Part shown: positions 1-9,398 of the stretch, one piece after another
Layout of the letters: the number at the start of each line of letters is the position of its first letter
Numbering within the stretch: position 1 is the first letter of the stretch
Assembly: GCA_003990745.1 (NCBI GenBank)
Contig: RBNI01002467.1
Span: forward strand, 1 to 18,420
DNA from: Jimgerdemannia flammicorona
Lineage: Eukaryota > Mucoromycota > Endogonomycetes > Endogonales > Endogonaceae
DNA: 18,420 nucleotides
Reading direction: 5' to 3'
Translations under genes and position numbers: made by a program
Notes under the pieces: generated by a model
Told to the model about the DNA's origin: nothing
The model's database searches: none
Seen by the model: the letters and a program-made list of their open reading frames with translations, nothing else

Positions 1-206
1 AAGATCATCAAATTTGGATGATTATTCATCAAGTTATTGATGTAAACATTTAATTGTCTAATTTGGAAATCAAAACAATGCCGATTCGAATCCGATTCGA
101 ATCTGATTCGAATCCATCCGGATGGGATTCGAATCCCATCCGAGTTGATCCGGATGGGATTCGAATCCATCCGAATCCCATCCGGATTGACTCGTTCGGA
201 GCACTA
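1..206. mobile_element. Terminus of a hAT-like non-autonomous element (partial, runs off the left edge)
   Basis: The element ends at 206 with GGAGCACTA. In reverse complement this reads TAGTGCTCCGAACGAGTCAA, identical over 20 bases to the start of the element at 18037. The internal sequence (64-190) is a series of GATTCGAATC and ATCCGGAT motifs with about 14 CpGs, unlike the CpG-poor DNA next to it. No coding potential is seen. The sequence 1-60 is AT-rich and has no opposite terminus, so the element extends left. The next 8 bases (207-214, GTAGTAGT) would be one copy of the target duplication, but the partner lies outside the window. The insertion interrupts the RNase H region of a gypsy element. 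Assignment to hAT rests on the shared ends with the 6 kb transposase-bearing element at 11897-17936. Confidence 0.6.
78..190. repeat. Subterminal GATTCGAATC / ATCCGGAT repeats
   Basis: Short palindromic motifs (ATTCGAAT, ATCCGGAT) alternate in both orientations at spacings of about 10 to 20 bases. Arrays of short motifs just inside the ends are where hAT transposases typically bind, so a recognition role is plausible but inferred. A similar but not identical set lies inside the element at 18037. Confidence 0.6.
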
Positions 207-480
207 GTAGTAGTGGAACTTATCTACTACCCAAACTACTACTAAACATTCAAACTTGTATAACTCATAGTTCTGTTCTGCTCTATAGGTATCTTGGCTT
301 GCATAGAAGATAACATATTTATATCTACCTTTCTTCTGAGCTAGGACTGCTCCAAGTCCTATAGTATTTACATCTGTCTGTAAGATAAACTCTAGGTTCC
401 AATCTGATCTTCTGAGGATAAGTGCTTGGGTCAATCTGGTCTTGAGTTCATTAACATTCCTTAGTCTATTCAAATTTGGT
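207..480 (-). pseudogene. Gypsy RNase H domain, 5' part (truncated)
   Basis: The translation contains FILQTDVNTIGLGAVLAQ, then YASQDTYRAEQNYELYKFEC and VVVWVVDKF. This is the standard start of the Ty3/gypsy RNase H domain (xTDAS..GxGAVLxQ, then YASR.L..AE.NY...E.ECLAVVWA..KFR). The first catalytic Asp (TD) is present. Reading stops at DKFHYY because the edge element begins there; its TAG terminus supplies the stop. A frame break near 475-480 separates it from the reverse transcriptase upstream. The domain normally removes RNA from the RNA:DNA hybrid during reverse transcription. Confidence 0.85.
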
Positions 481-1290
481 TTCCTTCTTCAGTAGCTCAT
501 AGATAGGTGCTGTAATATTAGAGTATCTTTTGATAAATCTTCTATAGTAGGAGGCCAGTCCAAGGAAGGTATGGACTTCTGTAGTTGTTCTGGGTCTTGA
601 GTAGGCTGCAATAGCCTCAATCATCATAGAGTCTATATGAATTCCAGTCTGGTTGATGAGATGTCCTAGGTAGGTAATTTTCTGAGCTGTAAACTTGTAC
701 TTCTTGGACTTGATATAGAGGCCATACTCCTTGAGCTTCTTGAGAGCTAGCTGTGTGTGGTTGACATATTTCTATATAGTATTGCTGAAGATGATCACAT
801 CATCAATATAGATAAAGAGCCATTTTCCAATCTTATTGCTGAAGACTCTGTTCATTATTTGCTGAAGATTTGCTGGGGCATTGTACATTCTAAATAACAT
901 TTACAGGTAGACATAGGTGGCATCAGGTGTGATGAAGGCTGATTTCTCACTGGTATCTTGAGTGAGACCAATCTGATGGAAGCCTGAGAACAGATCCAAG
1001 GTGGTGTAGTATTTGGCTTTGTTTCCAAGGATGATAAGAATTTCTTGAATATTTGGTAAGGGCTGCATATTCTTCTTAGTGATGCATTAAGTTTTCTGTA
1101 ATCAATGTAGAATTTTAGGGCAAACTCTCCAGGCTTACTTTCTTTCTTTAGGATAAGGACAATGGGTGAACTGATAGCTTGCTTGGTGATTCCAGCTTCC
1201 ATTTCCTTGAGTTCTGCTCACAGCCATTCTCTGTAAGCAGGTGATATAGGTCTGACTTTCTGATAGATGGGCTTAGTATCACTAGTGTCA
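480..1290 (-). pseudogene. Gypsy reverse transcriptase (frameshifted)
   Basis: In order on the minus strand: an AYREWL segment, EMEAGITKQAISSPIVLILK (fingers), FYIDYRKLN, a TLDLFSGFHQIGL segment in another frame, then FIYIDDVIIFS with the YIDD catalytic box at 799-810. After it come the thumb and connection motifs ITYLGHLINQTGIHID and FLGLASYYRRFI. These are the ordered blocks of Ty3/gypsy RT. The catalytic Asp pair is intact, but frame changes near 1100 and stops elsewhere make it non-functional. It lies directly downstream of the dUTPase domain, in pol order. Confidence 0.88.
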
Positions 1291-1482
1291 ACTTTATGAT
1301 AGTACTTTGAGTTCTTGATTGTAGATATCTCTGAAGTTTGTAGCAAGTACTCCTTCATTCTGGTATAGGATCTTAAGAAGTTGTTCTTCCAGGGGAAAGT
1401 TTTCTCCAATGATATATATGTGCTTGTTCTGATCCTTGTCTTTCTTGTACTCAAGTTTGGTAATCTTGGTAATAGTATAGAC

Positions 1483-1890
1483 TCCTCTTTCAGTAGATCC
1501 AAAGTCTTGTTCTCCTCTCTTGATCTTGATGAGTTCAATGGCTTCAGTGATCTTGGGCTTCTTGACTTTATGGATCAGCATCTGGCCAATCCTATCATAC
1601 TTCTTGACTTTGAATGGGGTGGTGGGGTTGTGATTTCTAACTATGAGGAAGATCTTATCAGTATAATTAGGGTCTATTACTCTTCCTTCAACTGAGATTT
1701 CACTTTTGGCCAGACTGCTCCTGGTCTTGATAATTCTGGCATAGTTTTCTGACAACTTAACTTCAATTCCAGTGCCAAGTAGAGTAGTGGTCTGTAGCTT
1801 GAGGATAGTATCTTGAATGCTAGCAAGGTCCATTCCTATGGCTCCTTCAGTCTTGTATTCTGGGATCTTAGCTTTGGGGTGAAACTTCTT
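1483..1890 (-). pseudogene. dUTPase domain within gypsy pol (long open stretch)
   Basis: All five motifs of trimeric dUTPases can be read in order. Motif I is EGAIGMDLA (Met codon 1831-1833). A TGIEVKL strand follows. Motif II is RSSLA. Motif III is GRVIDPNYTD followed by a VRNHN strand end. Motif IV is YDRIGQMLI. Motif V is RGEQDFGSTERG (1483-1518). The open frame from 1833 to 1294 has no stop, which makes it the best-preserved coding block of the element; only one stop is seen just upstream. The enzyme family converts dUTP to dUMP and pyrophosphate, limiting uracil incorporation into cDNA. It sits between protease and RT and would be released from the polyprotein. Retroelement dUTPases are known from some retroviruses and a minority of LTR retrotransposons. 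Confidence 0.85.
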
Positions 1891-2289
1891 AATCTTGAGA
1901 GTAATATCTGGTTCTTATTTCTCCTTGTCATTACTGTCAGCTTGAAGCTCTGGGGGCTGATTATCTTCTTCAGCTTCTCTTTTTACTTCAACAGCTTCTT
2001 GCTTATGCTTTTGTTGACAGATTTTCCTAACTTAATTGATATAGGACCAGCAGTCATTCAGGTATTCAGAGCAGTATATCCTAGTATCATAGGGGCATCT
2101 TTCTTGAGGAGCATAGCTATCAATAATCTTATTATACCACTGCTCATCTGTAAGCTTGGATGTCTTACTCTTATTCTTATACACTGAGTGTATAAAGACT
2201 TTGGTGTCTTCTTCATCTCCTTTCTCTATATCTGATAGTACTTCTTTGTGGACATTGATAGAGACTCATACCTTTCTTCCTCTATAGTT

Positions 2290-2590
2290 GATCTGCATCT
2301 TCTGAGCATTGAGGTCAATGACAGCCTTGGCCTTGTGAAGCTATTGGTTGCCAATAAGGATGTCATAGTTGGTAGTACTTATAACAATCATATCTACTGG
2401 GATGATAGCTCCTCCAATCTTAATGAGGACTTCTTGGATTTTGCCTAGAGAGGTCATCTGCTGTAACATATATCATCTTAGTAGACTCTTCAATGTTCTA
2501 GCCTAGGCAGTCAATTGTCTTCTTGCTTATGAGATATCCTCCAGCACTGGTATCGATGATGGTATTAAAGATACAATCTTTAATCTGATA
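2290..2590 (-). pseudogene. Retropepsin (aspartic protease) domain of gypsy pol
   Basis: The active-site motif IIDTSAGGYLIS is readable, with DTSAG at 2540-2554. Next comes a frame break, then IKIGGAIIPVDMIVI, YDILIGNQWLHKAKAVID and a basic strand (MQINYRGRKV). This is the usual arrangement in gypsy proteases: D-[ST]-G/S-A, a beta-rich middle, then the YDILIGNDWL signature. Retropepsins act as homodimers and cut Gag-Pol. The frame is broken by stops and at least one indel near 2450. About 400 bases of charged linker separate it from the dUTPase. Confidence 0.8.
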
Positions 2591-2619
2591 TAGGGTATAG
2601 GCTGATGTCTTGTGCTAGT

Positions 2620-4120
2620 CTTCAGATTCTTCATCTAAGTCTTCAGATTCTTCTTGTATATTGTGAGCTTCTACAATCTTGTACTCTTGATTCTTAGCAG
2701 TGGTTGCAAGTCCTACTCTTAACTACTATCTGAAGGCAGGGACTTCAGCTAGTTGTCCAAAAGTAGCATTGACCTTTTGTTTCTTGAGGTCCTTATAGAT
2801 ATCATACTGGTGGATCTTAGTCTTACACAGCTTCTGTTCTTTCTTGCTTTCACTTTCTTCTGAGACTAGAGTAATACTTTCAATAATTTGATAGATAGCT
2901 TCATCTAACTCTATATCTTGATCAATCTTCTCAGGTTGGGTCTTGCTTTGAATAGTAACAGCTGGGATCTTCTTTGGTCTTCCAACTAGCTTGCAGTTAC
3001 TCTTCATATCATAGGGCTTGGACTTGGTTCTGGCATCTTCAGTAATAGAGTAGAATTTGGACTCCTCATAGTATTCTTCATCATCAGTATCACCAATCTC
3101 CTTGATGACTACTGTATTGGTTTATTTTCTAGTTCTAGTAGTATTTCTTAATTGGACTTTATATCTTGTTTTGGTTATACAACTCTTTGTACAGTGACCT
3201 TCTTCTCTATATATGAAGTATATGATATTGTATTCTTCTGTAGTAACTGCAAATCTCTGTACTGGTCTCCTGTTGGTGCTTCAGACTTCTCTAACAATAT
3301 CACTAAGATGTGCAGTCATCTCAGCAAACTGCTTGGCAAGTTCCTCCACTAGGTCAGCTTTGGCTATCTTGGGGATAGGTGAGGATGGTTGTCTGTTTAC
3401 AACTGTGGTAGATATAATACTAGTTAGCTTTGATGGCTCTATCTTAATGCCAGTTATTTTCTCTATTGAGTATTTGGCAGAGTGTCTGACAGTCCAATAT
3501 CTCTATACAAAGACCACTTTCTGATCAAGAGTCAGAGTAGCTAGAATAGACCAGATTTCTAGGGCAATTTTAGGGTAAACTCCTTTAAGAAAGGTTGAAT
3601 CTGCTATTTGGTCCTTGAGAGAATCATCGTAGCTAGTCAAGATAATCTGGTGGCAGATTCAGATATAGAATAAGTTGGGATCTTTACTAAGTCTCTAGTA
3701 GATAGTATTGAGTTGATTCTTGAGAGCTTGCTTGATCTCTTCAGTATAATATGTAGTTCTGAGAAAGGTCTTCATGTTGGTAAGTTTGACTGCATCAGCA
3801 TCAGCAATGGTATGTAGCTGCATTGAACTTGTCTCTGATAGGTCCTCTGAGACTAACTGATAGAAAGGCCAATTGTATATCTATGCCAAGGACTTGTACA
3901 ATAGTGAATTGTTCAAAGTCTTCAATAAAGGTCAAGATTGACTCTTCAGTAGTATATCTATAGAATGTGGGGGGACATATTTCTATCTTATCTTAAATTC
4001 TTGCAAGGGTGACTCTTGTAGTCAGAATAGTTATTATGGTAGTTGTTTGTTTTTTAGCTTGAAAGTGAGAGATTTATCTTGAATCATCAGCCAATGGGTA
4101 CTAAGTTGTCATGTAGTAAT
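2620..4120 (-). pseudogene. Gypsy gag (capsid and mutated zinc knuckle) with gag-pol linker
   Basis: The segment contains FIEDFEQFTIVQVLG, a NMKTFLRTTYYTEEIKQALK block, an LKDQIADSTFLKGVYPK block and FAEMTAHLSDIV, typical of retrotransposon Gag capsids. At 3179-3220 a CCHC zinc knuckle is recognisable as YFIYREEGHCTKSC: the first two cysteines are tyrosines, and the GH and last Cys are kept. Downstream, 3007-2726 is an open charged linker ending in YDIYKDLKKQKVNATFGQLA, which resembles the stretch before protease in gypsy polyproteins. Several stops are present. The second gypsy copy (6228-7140) has a clearly homologous gag, including YYTDEIKQALKDQLN, which confirms the assignment. Confidence 0.75.
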
Positions 4121-4259
4121 TGCTGAGTTCTTCAAATATGTCAGATTCTCTCTAAGATATATCTCTTAGACTAACCTCAAGTTTGTTATAAGCAAGTTCT
4201 TATTGGAGTACCTTCTTAAAATATTATAGTCCTCAAACTTCTTATCTTTAAACTGTCTT

Positions 4260-4578
4260 GTTATCTCTTAGATCACTTGTGTGAAATTGAGTGTAAGTGA
4301 ACTGGAACTAACTTTATTCCAAAGGAAATAAGAGGGGTATTTATACAAAATATAATTCAATAGTTGCTAAGTTATAAAGCTAAATATAAGTTCTAATGAT
4401 CAAATAAAATACTGAAATATAGAAAACTATAGTTGTCTATACAAATAGTTGTATAAGTTTAGGATGCCAGTAGAATTTCAGTAATATAGGAAAAGGATAC
4501 TAGAAGAATTCTGAGTTACATAAGATCTAAATACTAGAAGAATTACAGTTACACAGAAAAAGGAGTATTACCAAGAAC
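4260..4578 (-). repeat. 5' LTR of gypsy element A
   Basis: This AT-rich non-coding block lies directly upstream of gag. On the minus strand it carries a TATA box (TATAAATA, 4338-4345), followed about 20 bases later by AATAAA (4313-4318), the compact promoter and polyadenylation arrangement of an LTR. The same layout recurs at 6001-6032 in element B. Inside, ATACTAGAAGAATT (plus-strand reading) is repeated at 4497-4510 and 4531-4544, a 34-base period. The exact LTR borders are not defined because the 3' LTR is absent from the window. Confidence 0.6.
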
Positions 4579-5402
4579 TTAGAGCAGAAAGTTCAGAACC
4601 ATGAGGGCTTTATCTTCATCACTATTAAGGCCAGAGGTCAGAGATAGAATATCTTTGAAGGAGATGAGGTCCATAAATATTTTGTCTATCTTATTACATA
4701 TGTCATGCAGGATGATGTCATCACTAATAATATCATCATGTTCAGTAGTGGCAAGAGGTCCAGGGCTCTCTAATCTATAAGGTTTTCTTCTACAAAATAA
4801 GGAACAAATGTGGGGTCTTGGGGAGATCTAATTTAGATACTGGGGCCTTGGAATGCTGAGATCAATTGTTGTAGGAATTGATCTGAGTTGTCCTGGAGGA
4901 TAGGATACCAGAAGTCTTCTACTTCATTACTATTGAGGGTGATAGTGGCCTGAGCCTCTGTGGTCACCATGGCCTCTAGTATATTGGTACAGTGGGCAGA
5001 TAGTTCTTTGAAGTCTGAGATCCTAGTATACTCCAAGTTGGGAATTGATTATAGTACATACTGAAAGGCCTGATGAATCTTCTTTACTGTTCTTATTTTA
5101 TATATATCCATGGGAGTAGAATCTTGAATCTCCTGGAGATGGGCCTGAGGGAACTTCTAGCAGAGGAGGTTTTCTATTTTATACTCCTGCCATATCTAGA
5201 GACATTCAGTAGTGATAGTGATCCTTGTTTCCATTTCATAGCAGTAGAGGATATAATGATAGAGGTCACTAGTACCCAGGTTGATACTAGGAGTCCTTCT
5301 TGTATAGGTCTCTATGACTCTTCTGATGTCTCGAAATATCCTATCCTGAACTGAGGGGCTTTGGTGGTTCCTAGACCTTGAGGTTTGGCAAGCAGCAGAC
5401 AT
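4579..5402 (-). pseudogene. Degenerate ORF of unknown function upstream of the gypsy LTR
   Basis: About 275 codons can be followed from an ATG at 5400-5402 to a TAA at 4579-4581, through a few stops (near 5195, 5140 and 5050) and one frameshift near 4785. The N-terminus is basic and Ser/Arg-rich. The middle contains EYTRISDFKELSAHCTNILE and the C-terminus is acidic (EHDDIISDDIILHDIC, LNSDEDKALMVLNFLL). Consistent amino-acid composition through the breaks suggests a real former gene. I recognise no domain. It ends exactly where the LTR of element A begins and lies on the same strand, so it could be a 3' accessory ORF of another copy of the element, or a captured host fragment. Confidence 0.4.
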
Positions 5403-5915
5403 TTTTTTTATAGTAAGTCTTTAGAACTATTCTTGTGTACTTTGTTTAGATTACTGCTACTGCAGTTTCTTGATTCTTCTTTTATATTCCTCAAGATGTC
5501 TATCTTGTAGTCACAATAACTCATAGTTAGTCATCATTGCTCATCTTGTAGCCTATATGAGTTATACTATATAATCTTATGCTCCAATCTAGTGACTTGT
5601 AAAGAAAGACTATCTTCTATATTGATGTCATTATTCTGAGATCACCATTACACTAGTTAAACCTATTTAAGTAAAATGATACTTATTAATAAATTAACAA
5701 CTTTTAAAAAAATGACTAGAATAAAATAATTATTATGATAGTTAAGCCGAATTAGTAATATAAATTAAGAGAATAGACATTTTATTATAGTATCTGAATC
5801 TAATTTCCAAATATAATATATTCTTACAAATAATAGTTATTTCACAAATATAGAAACTTTAACAATTATTAAGATTCTACAGATATTAAAATTCTTACAA
5901 TTATTAAAATCTTAG
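5403..5915. other. AT-rich spacer, no gene seen
   Basis: This stretch is very AT-rich with stops in all frames. On the minus strand 5600-5403 reads as short charged peptides, possibly a decayed 5' extension of the ORF at 4579-5402. From 5640 onward it consists of runs such as ATTATTAAAAT with no recognisable signal. It probably includes the outer part of the LTR of element B. Confidence 0.4.
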
Positions 5916-5940
5916 CAGATATCAAAAGATTTGATATCTG
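5916..5940. repeat. Perfect 11-bp inverted repeat with a 3-base loop
   Basis: CAGATATCAAA (5916-5926) and TTTGATATCTG (5930-5940) are exact reverse complements around AGA. It lies about 60 bases upstream of the TATA box of element B, near where its LTR should start (a TG at 5940-5942 could be the LTR end). The role is unknown; a hairpin or a protein-binding dyad is possible. Confidence 0.6.
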
Positions 5941-6000
5941 TGAAAAGTAACTTATAGGAAATATAATTGTAACTTAGTCACCTTATAGCTAATAAACTTG

Positions 6001-6032
6001 TATAAATATTCCCAGTATCTAGAGTAAATAAA
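6001..6032 (+). promoter_or_regulatory. LTR core promoter and polyadenylation signal of element B
   Basis: TATAAATA at 6001-6008 and AATAAA at 6027-6032 reproduce the spacing in the LTR of A. The surrounding TGTAACTTAG also resembles the A sequence TATAACTTAG. Activity is unlikely given the decay. Confidence 0.45.
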
Positions 6033-6227
6033 CCTCAGATTGAAATAGTTTAATGTAAAGAGAAAGTAAGAGAACTAGTAAGCCTACAGGTATATACTTT
6101 GAACTCATACTCCTGCATCCTGAAGACTCTATAAGAGTCAGAATAAGATTAAGTTTCAAGATATAGAAATCTGCTTTACTCCTAAGGTTAGATATCTACT
6201 ATGTTACAACTTAGTATTTATTGGCTG

Positions 6228-7140
6228 GTAATTCAAGATAAATTTCTCACTTTTTAAGCTAAATAATGAACAACTGCTACCCAAAGAACAATTATACAAA
6301 TTGAACCAAGATATCTAGATAAGATAGATATAGACTACTAGTATTTTATAAATATACTTCAGATGAATTAATCATTACTTTTATTGATAATTTTGAGCAA
6401 TATACTGCTATAAGGACTCTGACAGTAAGACAGCAAGTAGCTCTTATATCCTTTAGTCTCTGAGATCTAGTAAGAGCAGTATTCATAGCTATGAACTATA
6501 TAAAAGCAGATAATAATACTATACTAGTAGTACAAAAGACCTGGCTTTGAACTATCTACTATACAGATGAGATCAAGCAAGCTCTGAAGGATCAGCTTAA
6601 TATAATATACTAAGAAATAAGTAAAGATCTAAATATATTTTATATCAGAATCTGATATCAGATAATCCTTACTAATTATGCTAATTCTATTCAAGATCAA
6701 GTAGCTGAAGCAATCTTTATAAAAAGAATCTACCTGAAGATAGTCATAGTTATCTGCTCATCACTAGTAGTTTTGAATCTACTATAGAAGATCACTTATG
6801 CTTAATGATACTGGATAGCCAGACACCTATAAGACTATATAATAAAAAGAGTCACTAGAGTCAGAATTAAAGTACTTAAGATGGCTAGTATAATTCTCAC
6901 TATAATAGTTGAAACACACTATAGCTAAAAGCTATAGAATAATAGAGAAACAGTAACTCTATAGATGAACTTACTAAAAGTTTACCAAAATAACTACCTA
7001 TCTAGAAGATATGATAAAGAAAATCAGAGGAAGAGATTATTACTTAGTTTAGAAGTTTGCTGCTATCTCAGATAAGAAGAGAGATACTTGCTATAGCTGT
7101 AGAGAGAAAGATTACTACTCTTATAAATATATAAGTAAAA
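6228..7140 (+). pseudogene. Gypsy gag of element B with mutated zinc knuckle
   Basis: Readable blocks are ITFIDNFEQYTAIRTL, TIYYTDEIKQALKDQLN, QDQVAEAIFIKRIYLK and a final knuckle CYSCREKDYYSYKY at 7089-7130. Compared with the CCHC pattern, the Gly is Asp, the His is Tyr and the last Cys is Tyr; each is explained by one G-to-A or C-to-T change. The first three blocks align with the gag of element A on the other strand. Many TAG and TAA stops interrupt the frame. Gag would form the cytoplasmic virus-like particle and bind RNA through the knuckle. Confidence 0.72.
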
Positions 7141-7408
7141 CCAAGTATAAGACTCAGCCAAGCAATATACTATCCAAAATAAAGAACAGACTAACATTAT
7201 TATCTAGAAGAATAGAAAGCTTACTCTATTAAGATTACCAAGAAAGATATCTATAAGCACCTTTCTCCAATATTATTCAGGTTACACAACCTTTGGAAAG
7301 TACTTACAATATCATTTTTAGAGAAAAGAGACTAGCAATATAGTGACTGACAGATAATTTGAGGTATATACTGAGCAGAGTGGCCCAAGTGCATTCAACT
7401 GGCAGCAT

Positions 7409-9398
7409 GTGGGGAGGGACCCTGGTCTGGGGGGAAACATGAGGGGTCTGCTGGCAGGAGGATGCAGAAGGAGAGAAAGTAATAGTGGAGGACAGGGGTC
7501 AGGGAGGGCAAGCTTTGTAGAGATAGTGAAGGGGAGACAACAGACATCTGGGCTGGAGAGCTGGCTGAGGAAAGGCAAGAAGATGGAGAAGATAGCAGTA
7601 TATAGGGGAGTAGCCCTTAGTGGTGGGAGCAGTGAAGCTAAGGGTGTAGTGGCTAGAGTAAATGTGATGGCTGATGGTGATGAGACTGTCAATCTGGAAA
7701 AAAATCCAGATATAACTACTGATGGCAGGGCTGAGAGAATGGGGCTTAGATGATAGGGGAATTTGATAGATAGTGTGACAGGCTTGGTGGTGGCCCCATT
7801 ACTCAAGAAGTTGATCTTAGAGTTTATAGTTACTTTGTACTTCTGGGACCTAGTGGTGACAGTGAAAATAGTGCTGGGGCTAATCACTAAGCAGGTGGCT
7901 GGAGTGGTATCAGTGAAGTTTCTGAAGAGATTAGAGAGAGTAAAGGTGGGCTTTGAGGAGGCTGGGCCTTTGGAGGAGGTGCTGAAGGCTGGACTGACTG
8001 TTGGGGAGGTGGTGTTCTGATGATACATTGCCTGAGATGAGATCCCAGAGTAGTGCAACTATTGGTGAAAGAAGTACCTATGGTGACAGTGGTGGAGATG
8101 AGAAGGAGAGTTGAGGAGGTCATGGCTGAGTATGGAGAGGTGGTAGATATTAGATTCAGAGTCTAAGAAGAGACCTCATTCAGGACTAGGAATATTTATA
8201 TAAGGATTCAGTTAGCAGAAAAGAAAGCTACTGAGAAGGCAAGAGACTGGCCTTCAGTAATAGTCTAGAGAGCAATCTTATGCAAGATGATGAGGGTAAA
8301 GGGGAGTGAGAAGGAGAAAGAGAACTTATTAGAAGTACTGGAAGAGCTGAGTGATATAGTGAAGCAGTGGGCAAAGGCTTGAAAGGCTTTTATAGAGTCA
8401 ATACATTTGGAGGTGGTGGATGGGAAGCAGATTCAAGTAGATAAGAGGTAGTGGAAAAGGGCCCAGGGATGTAAGAGGCAGAAGGAGTTACTGGCTAAAC
8501 TGGAGAGTAGACCATAGAAGAATGCAGGTGGAATTGAGGAGACAGAGGATACCAAAGTGAGTATCTAAGCTGGTGAGAGTGGAGAGATTGGGGGGAAGGG
8601 AACAGGAGAGGACAGAGAGATGATTGGTAATGATTCATATGCAGATAGTATATTTGAGATCTGGGAGGAGGCCTGGAAGAACTCATCTAATCCTACTCCT
8701 CTTATCAGGCAAGGTCTGGCTTCTCAGAGCAGAGTGGTAGAGGATATGCTCATGTGGAGGGCCCAGTGAGTACAATTTGGAGTTCTGAAGGTAGCAAAAG
8801 GGGGACAAGTGGTAGCAGTTGGAGAGAAGGAACTGGTGGATGTCCCAGAGGTATGGAATGAGTCTGCAAGTATAGGATCAACACCACAATGCTGGATAGA
8901 GAGAGGCTGGTGACTTCTGAAGGAAAGAAGGTGGAGAACTTACTTTGGATATATAGGATGATGAATAACTTGGTAGCTGAAGAGTTGGGGGAGGTGGACC
9001 TTAGAGTAATAAGTGATGAGTATTGAGCATAGACTCTATAGGAGGATGGAGTGGTAGTAGTATTGAAGGCAGAAATCCTTGCAGTATACCTGGAGGAGGA
9101 AGGGTATGAGGTGGATAAGAAGCAGGAGGCAGAGCTGGCAGATATTACTGGTGAGAGGGCCAACTACTGCTGGATTAAGCATCATAGATTGCAGCTCTGG
9201 TAGGAGACCTATCTAGAGTACTGGGAAGAGTTTGAGGAGAAGGTAGATGGAGAGATGAATGAGCTGTTGGTTGGATTGGAGGCTAAGAGGGCTGAAGAGA
9301 AGGAGGAGTCTGCAGAATACAATCTAGATATAGTGTAGGAAGAAATGAGTATGGAGCAGTAGAGGATGAACTTGATAATACACTATATTTCCTTATGA
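7409..9398 (+). pseudogene. LINE ORF1 (decayed)
   Basis: The first part (7409-7753) is open and reads as a Gly/Ser/Arg-rich region with SFVEIVKG. A stretch after 8060 contains PMVTVVEMRRRVEEVMAEYG and IRIQLAEKKATEKARDW, consistent with a structured ORF1 domain. The last part is acidic and probably coiled-coil (YWEEFEEKVDGEMNELLVGL, RAEEKEESAE). The frame ends in TGA at 9396-9398, which overlaps the ORF2 start as ATGA. Frame changes occur near 8060 and 8900 and stops are frequent. LINE ORF1 proteins bind RNA and act as chaperones; no zinc knuckle was found here, so the functional assignment rests on position. Confidence 0.6.

Larger units (their letters stand above)
207..4578 (-). mobile_element. 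Degenerate Ty3/gypsy LTR retrotransposon A with a dUTPase domain
   Basis: Read on the minus strand, the order is 5' LTR (about 4578-4260), gag with a mutated zinc knuckle, retropepsin, dUTPase, reverse transcriptase and the start of RNase H, where it is cut at 207 by the inserted edge element. RNase H after RT and the YIDD active site place it in Ty3/gypsy. Integrase and the 3' LTR are not in the window and presumably lie beyond the inserted element. The reading frame is broken by many stops and several frameshifts, so no intact polyprotein exists. A diverged relative in the opposite orientation lies at about 5938-7320. Confidence 0.85.
5938..7320 (+). mobile_element. Truncated gypsy element B (LTR and gag only)
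   Basis: The left part matches the LTR of element A in layout: TATAAATA at 6001-6008, then AATAAA at 6027-6032. From about 6228 the sequence is homologous to A just inside its LTR (both contain TTCAAGATAAAT followed by TCTCAC). Gag continues to the zinc knuckle, then similarity fades, and at about 7320-7385 the base composition shifts abruptly to the GC-richer LINE. Protease, RT and integrase are missing. A and B lie on opposite strands with their 5' ends facing each other. B is more decayed than A, with TpA very frequent. Confidence 0.7.

Noticed and set aside
1294..1833. Host DUT gene
   Set aside because: The dUTPase frame is flanked directly by retropepsin upstream and gypsy RT downstream on the same strand, so it belongs to the retroelement pol.
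7318..8058. Minus-strand open frame of 246 codons, Ser/Thr/Pro/Leu-rich
   Set aside because: It is antisense to LINE ORF1, has low-complexity composition, and is explained by G-rich plus-strand sequence lacking the complementary stops.
8750..9163. Minus-strand open frame of 137 codons
   Set aside because: Antisense to the LINE ORF1 C-terminal region; composition is Ser/Leu/Pro-rich with no domain.
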